64,000 bases of DNA from CAVVFX01 sp963747535 (GCA_963747535.1 CAVVFX010000011.1:310001-374000), one strand, 5' to 3'. Counted from the stretch's first letter, positions 53,369 through 61,895 are shown. The notes: generated from the letters alone by a model not told the origin. A program made the numbers and translations.

Positions 53369-53384
53369 AGCGGTTGTATCGCCA
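53369..53384 (-). promoter_or_regulatory. possible internal sigma-54 promoter
   Basis: On the minus strand TGGCGATACAACCGCT has GG-N10-GC spacing with a good -24 and a poor -12. It could give separate expression of the PRC-barrel gene. Confidence 0.35.
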
Positions 53385-53402
53385 ACACTAATGACGTCAT
53401 GT

Positions 53403-53942
53403 CTAGATCACGGATGCCGCGATGCGTTTGGCTTCGTGCAAAGTCATGGTGAAGGGCCGGGTGCCCTCGATAACCGATCTGGCTCTTTCGACTTCGGACG
53501 CCGTGTCATGCACCGTCAGTAAGAACTTGTCCGTCTTGAGCGCCGTTTCATATTCGACAACGCTGTCCTTCGGAACCCCCATACCGTAGAGTCCGGCTCC
53601 AATCGCCGTCATGCCTCCGCCGATTACGGCCCCTTCCAACGCTCCCACGACCCACGAGATCACAGGACCCGCTACCAGCACCGGCCCGATGCCGGGAATG
53701 GCAAAGAAAGCCGCCCCGAACAGCAATCCCCAGACACTTCCCCAAACAGCTCCAGCCTTACCCCAGTACTTCATCCGGTCGCCCGTATTGTAGTAGCCCA
53801 CCACGTGTTCCTCGGTATGGGAGTCCTTGGCAATAATGGACATGGTGTGCATATCGATTCCCGCACGCTGTAGCGCCTTGACGGCCCTTTCGGCCCCGTC
53901 ATGCGTATCATAAACAGCTACCACTGCGTTTCGTTGATACAT
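53403..53942 (-). CDS. general-stress-type membrane protein (DUF1269-like)
   Basis: Protein of 179 residues. The N-terminal ferredoxin-like part (NAVVAVYDTHDGAERAVKAL) is followed by MHTMSIIAKDSHTEEHVVGY, then a glycine-rich hydrophobic hairpin (GSVWGLLFGAAFFAIPGIGP, VVGALEGAVIGGGMTAIGAG) and a C-terminal domain (YETALKTDKFLLTVHDTASE). This matches the family of stress-induced proteins with a central glycine-zipper hairpin. The likely place is the inner membrane. It lies 13 bp after the STAS gene. Confidence 0.85.
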   Translation of the reverse strand: MYQRNAVVAVYDTHDGAERAVKALQRAGIDMHTMSIIAKDSHTEEHVVGYYNTGDRMKYWGKAGAVWGSVWGLLFGAAFFAIPGIGPVLVAGPVISWVVGALEGAVIGGGMTAIGAGLYGMGVPKDSVVEYETALKTDKFLLTVHDTASEVERARSVIEGTRPFTMTLHEAKRIAASVI

Positions 53943-53955
53943 ATTCCATATCTCC

Positions 53956-54432
53956 TCATCGTCGAAAAACCTTATTGCCGGCAGGTTGGCGTCCGTCGGG
54001 CACAGGCACTGGCTTCTCTGATTTCAAATATTGAGCCGCAGCTGTTTCGACGAACTCCAGAACATCGTAGGCCTTGACTTTCCGTCCGGGGAAAAAGCTG
54101 TCGACCGCATCTTGTTCCGATTGGAAAACTTCGATAGCCGTTTCCAGTTGCTCGTCCACCAGCAGTTCGATGTGCGACTGATGCAGATTGAAGATCGCCA
54201 GATTTCCGCCGGCCTTCCGTAATTGTTCGCGAGCAAACAGCAGCGTGGCAAGACCCGTCGAATCCAGTTCACGCAGGTCGTCGAGATTCAGAGCTACACG
54301 AATATTCCCAGACTGTAGGAGTCGCTCCAGACAGTCGCGAAAATCCAGATCCTCCTGCCCGAGCGTGAGGCATCCTTTCACGTCCAGGATCTCGATCCCT
54401 TCCTTCTTTCGATGGACTATTTGTAAAGACAT
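53956..54432 (-). CDS. STAS-domain anti-sigma-factor antagonist
   Basis: Protein of 158 residues. The STAS domain (residues 1-110) is clear: IVHRKKEGIEILDVKGCLTL and NLDDLRELDSTGLATLLFAR, with Ser in LDSTGL at the place of the phosphorylated serine of SpoIIAA-like antagonists. The C-terminal extension of about 45 residues is polar. No anti-sigma kinase gene is close. It starts 3 bp after the DUF2950 stop, so it is cotranscribed with the envelope proteins. Confidence 0.88.
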   Translation of the reverse strand: MSLQIVHRKKEGIEILDVKGCLTLGQEDLDFRDCLERLLQSGNIRVALNLDDLRELDSTGLATLLFAREQLRKAGGNLAIFNLHQSHIELLVDEQLETAIEVFQSEQDAVDSFFPGRKVKAYDVLEFVETAAAQYLKSEKPVPVPDGRQPAGNKVFRR

Positions 54433-54435
54433 GCG

Positions 54436-55350
54436 CTACTCCAGGACCACCGCCTGCCAGGACTTGTCAGGATTGAACTGCACCATCCGGCGGGCTTGCG
54501 CGGCCGTCGACGTTCCCAGGTCTTTTTCGTAAACTATTCCTTCGTGATTGATCATCAGAGTCCTGATTCCGGACACGCCATATTCGGCAGGCCACGCGAC
54601 CAGGGCGAAGCCGCCGATCATTTTCCCGTTCACCACATAAGCGAAGGCGCCACCGGATGCTTCGGACCCCTGTGCCGTCAGCACTCGGAAGTAATAGCCA
54701 TGGTATGGTTTGAGGCTCATTGCGGAGGGATTCCCTTCTACGGCCTCAGCGAAGGCCAGCGAAACCAGGCTGTCGGCGGCCGCATCCGAATACAGGCCGT
54801 CCTGCTGGCCCGCAGAACTGGCAATTCTCTGCGCATATTTCAGAACATGGTCTCTGTCGTGAGAGGCTGAGGCATAGTCCATTTGTGCCTCCGCATAGCC
54901 CCGGCAAACTTCCATCGCGTTCAACTCGTTTTTGCCGATTCTCCGGGCGAGAATCTCGAGCCTGCCGCCGGCCGCGTCCATTTGCCATTTCCCGTCCATA
55001 CGAACCACGGGAACCGGAAATGGCCACTCCTGAGCACCTACCGTGAATTCCACCCGGTCAGGCGTGGAAGGGTCCTGCTCGATCTGCAGTTTTTCGTGGG
55101 CCGAACGCGCAAACTCGGTGCGCAACTCCTTGTCTTGCGCGGGATCTCCGGATTCCACAACGTCTTTGCCCCCGGGCCCGAAAAGTTCGAGGAGAGCCGC
55201 CGAATCGTTGTGCTCAGCCGCCTCAATCGTCGCCCGAATGGCTTCCTGCGGGGTCGCGAAGGTTCGCTGAACCGGAGCGGCGTGCAGAAGAACTGCGCCG
55301 ACCACCAGGCCCAAAGTCGCTTGTCGCGTAAATTGAATCGATTTGTTCAT
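54436..55350 (-). CDS. DUF2950 exported protein
   Basis: Protein of 304 residues from ATG 55350 with a signal peptide (MNKSIQFTRQATLGLVVGAV to LLHAAP). Family segments are FATPQEAIRATIEAAEHNDS, LLELFGPGGKDVVESGDP, PFPVPVVRMDGKWQMDAAGG, EILARRIGKNELNAMEVCRG and PYHGYYFRVLTAQGSEASGG. DUF2950 is a periplasmic or cell-surface family of unknown function that is repeatedly found beside DUF3300 genes, as here, 19 bp downstream. A longer frame to 55737 reads into the antisense of the neighbour and is not used. Confidence 0.92.
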   Translation of the reverse strand: MNKSIQFTRQATLGLVVGAVLLHAAPVQRTFATPQEAIRATIEAAEHNDSAALLELFGPGGKDVVESGDPAQDKELRTEFARSAHEKLQIEQDPSTPDRVEFTVGAQEWPFPVPVVRMDGKWQMDAAGGRLEILARRIGKNELNAMEVCRGYAEAQMDYASASHDRDHVLKYAQRIASSAGQQDGLYSDAAADSLVSLAFAEAVEGNPSAMSLKPYHGYYFRVLTAQGSEASGGAFAYVVNGKMIGGFALVAWPAEYGVSGIRTLMINHEGIVYEKDLGTSTAAQARRMVQFNPDKSWQAVVLE

Positions 55351-55369
55351 AGTTCCCTTTCGCTCCCTA

Positions 55370-56530
55370 CTAGCGACGACCGCCGCCATGTCCGCCTCCG
55401 CCGCCTCCACCGCCGCGTCCGCCTCCGCCACCACCGCCGCTGCGCGCAGGTCCCATGCTGGAAAATCCATGATCGCTTTGCATGCGCGCGGCTCCGCCCT
55501 CCCGAACGCCTCCGAAAGCGCTACGACTCTGGGCCGGTGCGCTCGGCGCGATTTGCCGGTTGCCCATACGTTCGGATCCAGTCGCTCGAGTGGCGCCTCG
55601 AGCCTGCGACTGTTGCGCCGGTGCGCGCGTTTGCAAATTCTGACGCACCGCTGCACCATACCGCTTGGACACGGCTGAATTCGAATACGGTACACCCTGG
55701 CGATGCGACACGTTGTGAGCCCAGGTGCTTCTTCCACTCAGGCTGCCGGTGCGCCCCGCGTTGAGATTGTAACGGTGAATGAAGCTGTTATTGACAATGA
55801 TGTTGTGGCCGCCCCATCCCGGTTGCCAACCCCAACCTCCCCATCCACCCCAACCGCCGCCAAAATAGAATCCCATGTTGATGCCGGCGCCAAACCCGAA
55901 ATACATACCCGCACCGAATGGAGGATAAAACCAACTGGCATACGGATAGTAGAGAGGCGGACCCCAAATACTCATGGGATCGTAATAGGGCAGGTACATC
56001 ATTTGTGGATCGGCGGGCATAATCTCGATGGCGCCGTTGTTGTTCGCCACGGTCTGCTGGCGCGTCGAGGCCAGTTTTCCGGCCTGCTCGGCTTTCTGCC
56101 GCATGCGCTGTACGGCCTCCATCACATCACCTTGCTGATTGAGAAATGCGTTGCCGAGATCAGTCGTCCAGGTGATGTCCTGGTTCAAGCGTTTGACCAG
56201 ATCGGGAAAGACCACCAGGGCCTGAATGCTCGGATCCCAGTTCTGTTGTTGTGCCGCTTGAGTAAGTGACGGGCCGTTGAGTCCCGGATTGCGCGCCAGC
56301 CACTGCGATACCTGGACCAGTTCGAGCGGATAGGTCGACGCCACCAGGATCTGGCTGAGCAAGGGGTCCGGGTAAAGTGCCACCGGCGCCACCAAACCTT
56401 CCAGTTGATCGGGCGAGAGTGCCTGGCCGGCAGGTGGGAGCTGAGGAGGGGGTGGTGGAGGCTGTTGCGCAAATAGCGCCGCGCAGACCACAGCCCCGAT
56501 TGGCAAAACTGCCAGATAAGAGCCTCTCAC
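55370..56530 (-). CDS. DUF3300 exported protein with Gly-rich tail
   Basis: Protein of 386 residues with a signal peptide, a polyproline linker (QQPPPPPPQLPPAGQ) and the DUF3300 core: LSPDQLEGLVAPVALYPDPL, LLSQILVASTYPLELVQVSQ, NWDPSIQALVVFPDLVKRLN, QGDVMEAVQRMRQKAEQAGK. A Trp/Gly-rich segment (FYFGGGWGGWGGWGWQPGWG) and an Arg/Gly-rich end (SGGGGGGGRGG) suggest a surface or envelope structural part. The start overlaps the DUF2934 gene stop (ATGA). Function unknown; the pairing with DUF2950 suggests a common complex. Confidence 0.92.
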   Translation of the reverse strand: MRGSYLAVLPIGAVVCAALFAQQPPPPPPQLPPAGQALSPDQLEGLVAPVALYPDPLLSQILVASTYPLELVQVSQWLARNPGLNGPSLTQAAQQQNWDPSIQALVVFPDLVKRLNQDITWTTDLGNAFLNQQGDVMEAVQRMRQKAEQAGKLASTRQQTVANNNGAIEIMPADPQMMYLPYYDPMSIWGPPLYYPYASWFYPPFGAGMYFGFGAGINMGFYFGGGWGGWGGWGWQPGWGGHNIIVNNSFIHRYNLNAGRTGSLSGRSTWAHNVSHRQGVPYSNSAVSKRYGAAVRQNLQTRAPAQQSQARGATRATGSERMGNRQIAPSAPAQSRSAFGGVREGGAARMQSDHGFSSMGPARSGGGGGGGRGGGGGGGGHGGGRR

Positions 56531-56889
56531 TGCTGGCGGCTTTCTTTGCGATCCCGCAATTGCTGCGCGGCATTGGCCCAGTCTTCGTCAGGAGATCCTT
56601 CGGGGCAACCTCTCATTTGCCAGAGCTTATGAGCCAGCGCCGCGATCTCGCGGTGACCGAACATCGCGAAGCCATGTTCATTCAACCCGTTCTGCCGTGC
56701 TTCTCCCGTGTGCTCATAAGCCAGCCGGGAATGCTCCAGAGCCTGCCTCGACCGCTCCTGGCCGGTTTCGTGATCCTGCTTCTCATGGGCTTCCGCGGCA
56801 CTCAGATGAGCATGCGCGGCATTTTCGTGTAATTCCGCGGCGCGTTGATGATTCTCGTAATGCGATCCATTGTTATAGCGCGAATACAT
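56527..56889 (-). CDS. DUF2934 small protein with heptad-like N-terminus
   Basis: Protein of 120 residues. The N-terminal half is a histidine/alanine-rich helix (HENAAHAHLSAAEAHEKQDH) resembling the whole of the next small protein. The C-terminal half is a DUF2934 motif (HREIAALAHKLWQMRGCPEG then SPDEDWANAAQQL). It overlaps both neighbours (17 bp upstream, 4 bp downstream), so translation is coupled. Possibly metal- or membrane-stress related because of the histidines; no function is established. Confidence 0.82.
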   Translation of the reverse strand: MYSRYNNGSHYENHQRAAELHENAAHAHLSAAEAHEKQDHETGQERSRQALEHSRLAYEHTGEARQNGLNEHGFAMFGHREIAALAHKLWQMRGCPEGSPDEDWANAAQQLRDRKESRQQ

Positions 56890-57088
56890 TTTCGAGATTT
56901 CCTATCTTTCCGGACTTGCTCTCAGCTTCTTTTGCCAGCGTGTAGGCTCGATCGGAATATTCGAGTGCTCGTTGGGTATGCCAGTTGCCGGACGGATTAT
57001 CGCCTTTTTCGTTATGTTCCGCGGCAGTCCGATGGGCTTGTGCAGCGAGTTGATGGTGCCTCGCCGCTTCCCGGTGTAGATTTTGCAT
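56873..57088 (-). CDS. small His/Ala-rich helical protein
   Basis: 71 residues from ATG 57088: MQNLHREAARHHQLAAQAHR then TAAEHNEKGDNPSGNWHTQR and ALEYSDRAYTLAKEAESKSG. It is similar to the N-terminal half of the DUF2934 protein that follows, a probable duplication. First gene of the operon, 24 bp after a sigma-54-type promoter element. Frames extending further upstream enter the promoter and are not used. Confidence 0.7.
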   Translation of the reverse strand: MQNLHREAARHHQLAAQAHRTAAEHNEKGDNPSGNWHTQRALEYSDRAYTLAKEAESKSGKIGNLENVFAL

Positions 57089-57111
57089 GATGATTGTTCC
57101 GCAACTGCAAT

Positions 57112-57127
57112 TGCACGATGCGGGCCA
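57112..57127 (-). promoter_or_regulatory. sigma-54-type promoter of the stress/envelope operon
   Basis: On the minus strand TGGCCCGCATCGTGCA fits TGGC-N8-TGC with GG-N10-GC spacing. The first start codon (57088) is 24 bp from the -12 element. The conserved palindrome lies 60 bp further upstream, a normal distance for an enhancer-binding protein. Confidence 0.6.
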
Positions 57128-57180
57128 GTCAAATACGGCCCACAGACGATGCTTTCTGTCCAATCGAATGACCGCGCTAA

Positions 57181-57202
57181 GTCACCTGACCGCATACGGT
57201 CA
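57181..57202. promoter_or_regulatory. conserved palindrome site D
   Basis: GTCA-N2-TGACC and TGACCGCATACGGTCA with a shared middle half-site. It sits between the divergent stress/envelope operon and the hicAB genes. Confidence 0.65.
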
Positions 57203-57253
57203 CGCGCCGCCACCGTGCGGGCGCGTGCCAGACAGGCTCTACAATAGAGGGCA

Positions 57254-57440
57254 GTGAAGGTCCCGGACCTGATGAAACTCGTTGAGGCAGATGGCTGGAG
57301 GCACGTTCGTACTACTGGAAGCCACCGTCACTACAAGCACCCATCGAAGCCAAATGTCGTGACGATACCAGGCCGCCCCGGCGATGATGTTCCCGCCGGC
57401 AAGGTCGATCCAAAAAGCGGCGGGATTGGAGAAAAAGTAA
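57254..57440 (+). pseudogene. hicA: HicA toxin, frameshifted into HicB
   Basis: MKVPDLMKLVEADGWRHVRT then TGSHRHYKHPSKPNVVTIPG is a normal HicA with the catalytic His in GSHRHYKHP. The expected end SIQKAAGLEKK with stop TAA at 57438 is present in the +1 frame, so there is a small insertion or deletion near 57400 (GGCAAGGTCG). In the present frame HicA runs without a stop into HicB, giving a 136-residue fusion. HicA is an mRNA interferase; loss of the last helix may inactivate it. Confidence 0.8.
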
Positions 57441-57664
57441 TGAGTCTCAGATACGCGGTTATTTTCGAACAGGCTGACCACAATTGGGCAGTGTATGTTC
57501 CGGATCTGCCGGGATGCATCACAACCGGCAGCACTCTGGAAGAAACGGAAACTAATATTCGAGAAGCGATCGAGGGACACCTTAGAACGCTGCGCCAGTT
57601 TGGCGATCCCGTTCCGCAGCCAACGAGTGTTGCTCGAGATATTGAAATCCAATCGGCTCCGTGA
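57440..57664 (+). CDS. hicB: HicB antitoxin
   Basis: 74 residues from ATG 57440, whose A is also the last base of the normal HicA stop (TAATG). LRYAVIFEQADHNWAVYVPD then LPGCITTGSTLEETETNIRE and AIEGHLRTLRQFGDPVPQP is the HicB partial RNase-H-like fold. No C-terminal DNA-binding helix-turn-helix is present, as in the short HicB class. It neutralises HicA and represses its operon in known systems. Confidence 0.88.
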   Translation: MSLRYAVIFEQADHNWAVYVPDLPGCITTGSTLEETETNIREAIEGHLRTLRQFGDPVPQPTSVARDIEIQSAP

Positions 57665-57763
57665 CCGGCCGTTGTCGCTCCACTTTTCCGATAAGCCGGT
57701 TTACCGAGAGTGTCGTCTCAGGGCTCCCACCCAGCGAACAGACTGAAGGACCTCAGCCGTGAT

Positions 57764-58141
57764 TCAGTTTTTTGATGCCCACATCGCCGTCGACGATAAC
57801 GAACTTACAGCCTCCATCTGAATCGGAACGTAAATGTCGCCTCCAACGGCTCTTAACGAAACCAGCGTCGGTTCGATCTGATCAGCAACTCCATTCTCGA
57901 AGAACTGCAAGTGCCCTCCATTCTGAACCTCAGACTCATAACAGAAAACCAGATGAGCATGGCGCTGTACGTCATTCATCTCCTCGTAATCCCCGAATAA
58001 GAGATCATCTCCACAAAAGCATTCCAGACGGCGTAAGGAAACCAGTGCACAGCTTTGCACGAGCACAAGAGAACCTTTCCGCACAAATGCAGTCACATCA
58101 CCTTCGCGCTGAGCCTGAAACACTTGGCTGTTTCGCTGCAC
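57764..58141 (-). CDS. DUF4375/DMP19-like protein, altered C-terminus
   Basis: Protein of 125 residues. The middle YEEMNDVQRHAHLVFCYESE then VQNGGHLQFFENGVADQI matches the DMP19-like domain, with the typical NGGHxQFFxN. The N-terminal segment (SLVLVQSCALVSLRRLECFC) may be a poorly conserved helix. After YVPIQMEAVSSLSS the expected helix seems frameshifted. Function unknown; it may be inactive. Confidence 0.55.
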   Translation of the reverse strand: MQRNSQVFQAQREGDVTAFVRKGSLVLVQSCALVSLRRLECFCGDDLLFGDYEEMNDVQRHAHLVFCYESEVQNGGHLQFFENGVADQIEPTLVSLRAVGGDIYVPIQMEAVSSLSSTAMWASKN

Positions 58142-58687
58142 GTGGCGCTTGTAAGCTCAAATTAAGATGAACCTGGCGAGACAAATCGTCGTTGCACGAG
58201 CCATCACGACCGGCTCACAACGTCCACCTACAATCGGCTCCAGTCGCCGGACCTCCGCGCAGGCACCCCACTGTAGTTCTCTACCCAATCGCGCTGCCTT
58301 TCGCACCGGGTCGCGGAAATGCCTCGAACCCGCCGATGGAGCCAAATCCCGCGAAGTCGAGGAACCTTTTGAGTGTTCCGAACCCGGCCCGGAAATGCAA
58401 AATGACCAAACGAACCTAGATCCCGATAACAACCGCGGCATCAGTCATTTACAGGTGTATTTATGCTCCGGAATTTCTCCCTTTCTTCAGGAGTCATTCC
58501 GCAGGCCCGGCGACTGCACGGAACACAAAACGAATAAACAAAAAATGCACGAGCAAAGCCACTTTATGTTTTATTCATGTCCCGCCCACTTCGCAGGCCC
58601 AATGTTTTCCTCTTTGGTCCTGAAGGTGCCTATTGAAATGCTTAAGGATGAATCGCTTGAGCCGGGAGCAAATCCGGGACAGAAACG
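58142..58687. other. upstream region of the glucan phosphorylase gene
   Basis: No convincing gene. A plus-strand frame ends in MLKDESLEPGANPGQKR and its TGA overlaps the phosphorylase ATG (ATGA). It might be the tail of a lost gene or a leader peptide. No TGACC-N6-GGTCA site was found here, although half-sites occur. Confidence 0.35.
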
Positions 58688-61234
58688 ATGAGCAAACCCA
58701 CCCCTATCACTGCGCCAAACTACCGCCTCCTGCCTACGGGAATCAATGGCATCGATTCTCTCGCTGAGCTGGCGCTGGATCTGAACTGGTCCTGGAATCA
58801 CCGCACCGATGAGGTGTGGCGACTGCTCGACCCCACCCTCTGGGAACTCACGCAAAACCCCTGGGTAGTGCTGCAGACGGTCTCGCGAGACCAACTCAAA
58901 CGCGTGCTGGATAACCCTGCCTTTCGTCAGAAGGTGGACGATCTCGTGCAAGCCAGGCGGGAGTCGTCGCAAACTCCGGCCTGGTTTCAGCAACACCATG
59001 CGCAGTCTCCCTTGACCTGCGTTGCGTATTTCAGCATGGAATTCATGTTGAGCGAAGCGCTGCCAATTTACTCAGGCGGTCTCGGCAACGTGGCAGGCGA
59101 CCAACTGAAAACTGCCAGCGATCTCGGAGTGCCGGTCGTGGGTGTTGGGTTGCTCTACCAGCAAGGTTATTTTCGCCAGGCGATTGATCGGGATGGAGCG
59201 CAGCAGGCTCTCTATCCCTATAACGATCCCGGACAGTTGCCCATTACGCCGTTGCGCCACGCAAATGGCGAGTGGTTGCGGTTGGAGATCGCCTTGCCTG
59301 GTTACTCCGTTTGGGTGCGCGCCTGGCAGGTCCAGGTCGGCCGGGCCAAGCTTTACCTGCTGGACAGCAACGACGCGGCAAACTTTCCTGCGCATCGGGG
59401 GATCACCAGCGAGTTGTATGGAGGCGGGCCGGAATTGCGTCTCAAGCAGGAATTGCTGCTCGGCATCGGCGGCTGGCGCTTGCTCGAAGCACTCGATATC
59501 CATCCGGAAGTCTGTCACCTGAACGAAGGACACGCCGCGTTCTCGGTGATCGAGCGCGCCCGCAGTTTTATGCAGGAGACTGCGGAACCTTTTGAGGTTG
59601 CTCTGGCGGCTACGCGACCCGGAAACCTTTTCACCACCCATACTGCGGTGGCCGCCGGCTTCGACCGTTTCGCTCCGGCTCTCATTGAACAGTATCTAGG
59701 CCGTTACGCTGAGCAAAAGCTCAGGATTCCTCTGCAGAATCTCATGGCCTTGGGCCGCCAGAATCCGAGCGACTCCTCAGAGAGTTTCAACATGGCCTAT
59801 CTGGCGATCCGCGGCAGCGGTGCGGTGAACGGTGTTAGTCGCCTGCACGGCCAAGTCAGCCGGCAGCTTTTTGCGCCTCTTTTTCCCCACTGGCCGATCG
59901 AAGAAGTGCCCGTCCGACATGTTACAAACGGTGTCCACATGCCGACCTGGGACTCAGCTCCGGCCGACGATCTCTGGACGGAAGCCTGCGGCAAAGATCG
60001 CTGGCTGGGGACCATGGAGACTCTGCAGCAGAACATGCTCCGTGTGTCCGACGCCCGGCTCTGGCAATTTCGCCTCGACGCCAGCAAGTCTCTGGTGGAG
60101 TATGCTCGCGAACGGCTGTCCAGACAACTGGCCGGGTCCGGTGCATCTCCCGGTTCGGTTGAGCGGGCGAAATATCTGTTTGACCCCAATGTATTGACAC
60201 TGGGCTTTGCGCGGCGCTTCGCGACCTACAAGCGCCCCAACCTGCTGCTGCACGACCCGGAGCGGTTGCTGCGCCTGTTAACCAATCCACAACGGCCGGT
60301 GCAACTCATCCTCGCCGGCAAAGCCCATCCGGCAGATCAGGCAGGACAGGATCTGATTCGTGAGTGGATACACTTCATCCGGCGGCCCGAGGCTCGTCCC
60401 CATGTCATTTTCCTCGGTGACTACGACATGAATTTGACCGAGCATCTGGTGCAGGGTGTAGATGTCTGGCTGAACACGCCGCGCCGGCCGTGGGAGGCCT
60501 CTGGAACGAGCGGCATGAAGGTGCTGGTTAACGGCGGAATCAACTTTTCGGAACTCGACGGCTGGTGGGCCGAAGCTTATGAGTCGGACCTCGGCTGGGC
60601 GCTGGGCGACGGTCAGGAACATGGCAACGACCCCGGCGTGGACGGTAGGGAAGCGGAGAGACTCTACGAATTGCTTGAGCGCGAGGTGGTCCCGGAGTTC
60701 TACACCCGCGATGCCAACGGTATTCCGACCGCATGGGTCTCGCGGATGCGGGAAAGCATGGCGCGGTTGACGCCACGATTCTCCGCCAATCGAACCGTAC
60801 GCGAATACACCGGGGAACACTACCTCCCGGCTGCAACTGCGTATCGTTTGCGCGTTGCCAATAGTGGCGCAGCAGGTAGGCAGATCGTCGATTGGCAGCG
60901 CAGTCTGGAGCAGAACTGGGCCGCGCTTCATTTCGGCGAGATGAAGGTTGAGACGCGCGGCGAGCAGCACATATTCGAGGTTCAGCTCTGTCTCAATGGT
61001 CTCGATCCGGAGGCGGTTAGGGTCGAACTGTACGCCGACGGCGCCAATGGTGCCCCACTCATTCAGCAGGAGATGCAGCGCGTCGACCAACTGGCCGCCG
61101 CGACCGGTTGCCACGTTTACAGCACCGCGGTCTCTGCGTCCCGCCCGCCGATAGACTATACAGCGCGAGTGATCCCTTACCACCCCGGCGTTGCAACTCC
61201 GCTCGAAGAAGGGAGAATCTTGTGGCAACATTGA
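58688..61234 (+). CDS. glgP: alpha-glucan phosphorylase
   Basis: Enzyme of 848 residues of the TIGR02094 subgroup of GT35. The N-terminal DUF3417-like region (SLAELALDLNWSWNHRTDEV) precedes the catalytic domain with AYFSMEFMLSEALPIYSGGL near 115, HLNEGHAAFSVIERA near 280, TLGFARRFATYKRPNLLLHD near 500 and EASGTSGMKVLVNGGINFSE near 605. The PLP-binding region lies around the last motif, with the phosphate-contacting lysine in GTSGMK. It breaks storage glucan into glucose-1-phosphate using phosphate. Its downstream neighbours are a P-type ATPase remnant and phosphoketolase, which could use the sugar phosphates made here. Confidence 0.93.
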   Translation: MSKPTPITAPNYRLLPTGINGIDSLAELALDLNWSWNHRTDEVWRLLDPTLWELTQNPWVVLQTVSRDQLKRVLDNPAFRQKVDDLVQARRESSQTPAWFQQHHAQSPLTCVAYFSMEFMLSEALPIYSGGLGNVAGDQLKTASDLGVPVVGVGLLYQQGYFRQAIDRDGAQQALYPYNDPGQLPITPLRHANGEWLRLEIALPGYSVWVRAWQVQVGRAKLYLLDSNDAANFPAHRGITSELYGGGPELRLKQELLLGIGGWRLLEALDIHPEVCHLNEGHAAFSVIERARSFMQETAEPFEVALAATRPGNLFTTHTAVAAGFDRFAPALIEQYLGRYAEQKLRIPLQNLMALGRQNPSDSSESFNMAYLAIRGSGAVNGVSRLHGQVSRQLFAPLFPHWPIEEVPVRHVTNGVHMPTWDSAPADDLWTEACGKDRWLGTMETLQQNMLRVSDARLWQFRLDASKSLVEYARERLSRQLAGSGASPGSVERAKYLFDPNVLTLGFARRFATYKRPNLLLHDPERLLRLLTNPQRPVQLILAGKAHPADQAGQDLIREWIHFIRRPEARPHVIFLGDYDMNLTEHLVQGVDVWLNTPRRPWEASGTSGMKVLVNGGINFSELDGWWAEAYESDLGWALGDGQEHGNDPGVDGREAERLYELLEREVVPEFYTRDANGIPTAWVSRMRESMARLTPRFSANRTVREYTGEHYLPAATAYRLRVANSGAAGRQIVDWQRSLEQNWAALHFGEMKVETRGEQHIFEVQLCLNGLDPEAVRVELYADGANGAPLIQQEMQRVDQLAAATGCHVYSTAVSASRPPIDYTARVIPYHPGVATPLEEGRILWQH

Positions 61235-61237
61235 TCC

Positions 61238-61792
61238 GCGCACCGGAAAAAACCGGCTAAGGATGCGCCGCTACCGGCCGGGCTCACCAGCAATGAAGCC
61301 CGATACCGGCTTGCGAAGTTCGGCCTAAACACGGTAGCTGACGCGTCCTTGCATCCCCTCCGCAGGGCGCTAGGTGAGTTCTGGACGCCGGTTCCATGGA
61401 TGCTTGAAGCCGCGATCGTGCTCCAAGTCGTGCTCGGTAAGTATGTCGAGGCTGGGATCATCGCAGTTCTTATGGCCTTCAACGCGGCTCTCGGGTTCTT
61501 CCAGGAAGGTCGCGCGCAGGCGACTCTCGCCGCACTCAAGTCACGGCTCGCGTTGAACGCTTTGGTCCCCCGCGACAATGTCTGGACGAACGTACCCGGT
61601 GCCGGGCTCCAAGATGCTGGTCGCGTCATTTGGGGTGGATGACGCGACAGCCTCCACGCTCGCGACTTTTGGAATCGTCATGACTCCGCTGCCGCTCCCC
61701 ACAGTGGGAGGAATATGTTGCGGGCAGCAGTGTTTACGCTCATTATGAACATCACCAAGATCCCTGTATTCCGGCGTCTCAGGATCGAGTAA
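61238..61792 (+). pseudogene. plasma-membrane H+-type P-ATPase, internal deletion
   Basis: Directly after the phosphorylase stop, and in the same frame, the sequence reads LPAGLTSNEARYRLAKFGLN then ALGEFWTPVPWMLEAAIVLQ, VVLGKYVEAGIIAVLMAFNA, the N-terminus and first membrane helices of proton-type P-ATPases. After PRDNVWTNVPGAGL the frame is lost. Further on other frames give ATLATFGIVMTPLPLPTVGG and NITKIPVFRRLRIE to the TAA at 61790, which is the last helix and C-terminus. The DKTGT phosphorylation site and most of the protein are missing, and no start codon is visible. Confidence 0.88.
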
Positions 61793-61822
61793 AGAGCCTC
61801 CCGGGCAATGCTGACCGTCGCT

Positions 61823-61845
61823 GGTCAGGTGACCACGCGTGGTCA
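61823..61845. promoter_or_regulatory. conserved palindrome site E
   Basis: GGTCA-N2-TGACC at 61823-61834 and TGACCACGCGTGGTCA at 61830-61845. It lies upstream of the phosphoketolase gene, 51 bp from a sigma-54-type promoter. Confidence 0.65.
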
Positions 61846-61895
61846 CTCCGGGCTACAAACTCAGCCTTTGAGCCTATCGCTCCGCAGTCTCGGAA

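Noticed and set aside
53390..53397. TGACGTCA palindrome upstream of the PRC-barrel gene
   Set aside because: Shares TGAC with the regulon site but lacks the GGTCA half-sites and N6 spacing; eight bases are too few to claim a site.
54496..55764. Long plus-strand frames opposite DUF2950 and DUF3300
   Set aside because: They are antisense shadows of two well-recognised genes.
57254..57664. HicA-HicB as an evolved fusion protein
   Set aside because: The original HicA stop and the TAATG junction are preserved in the adjacent frame, so a recent frameshift explains it better.
58167..58691. Plus-strand open frame of 174 codons before glgP
   Set aside because: Composition is random-looking apart from the last 20 codons, and no ribosome site precedes it; only the ATGA overlap with glgP is worth noting.
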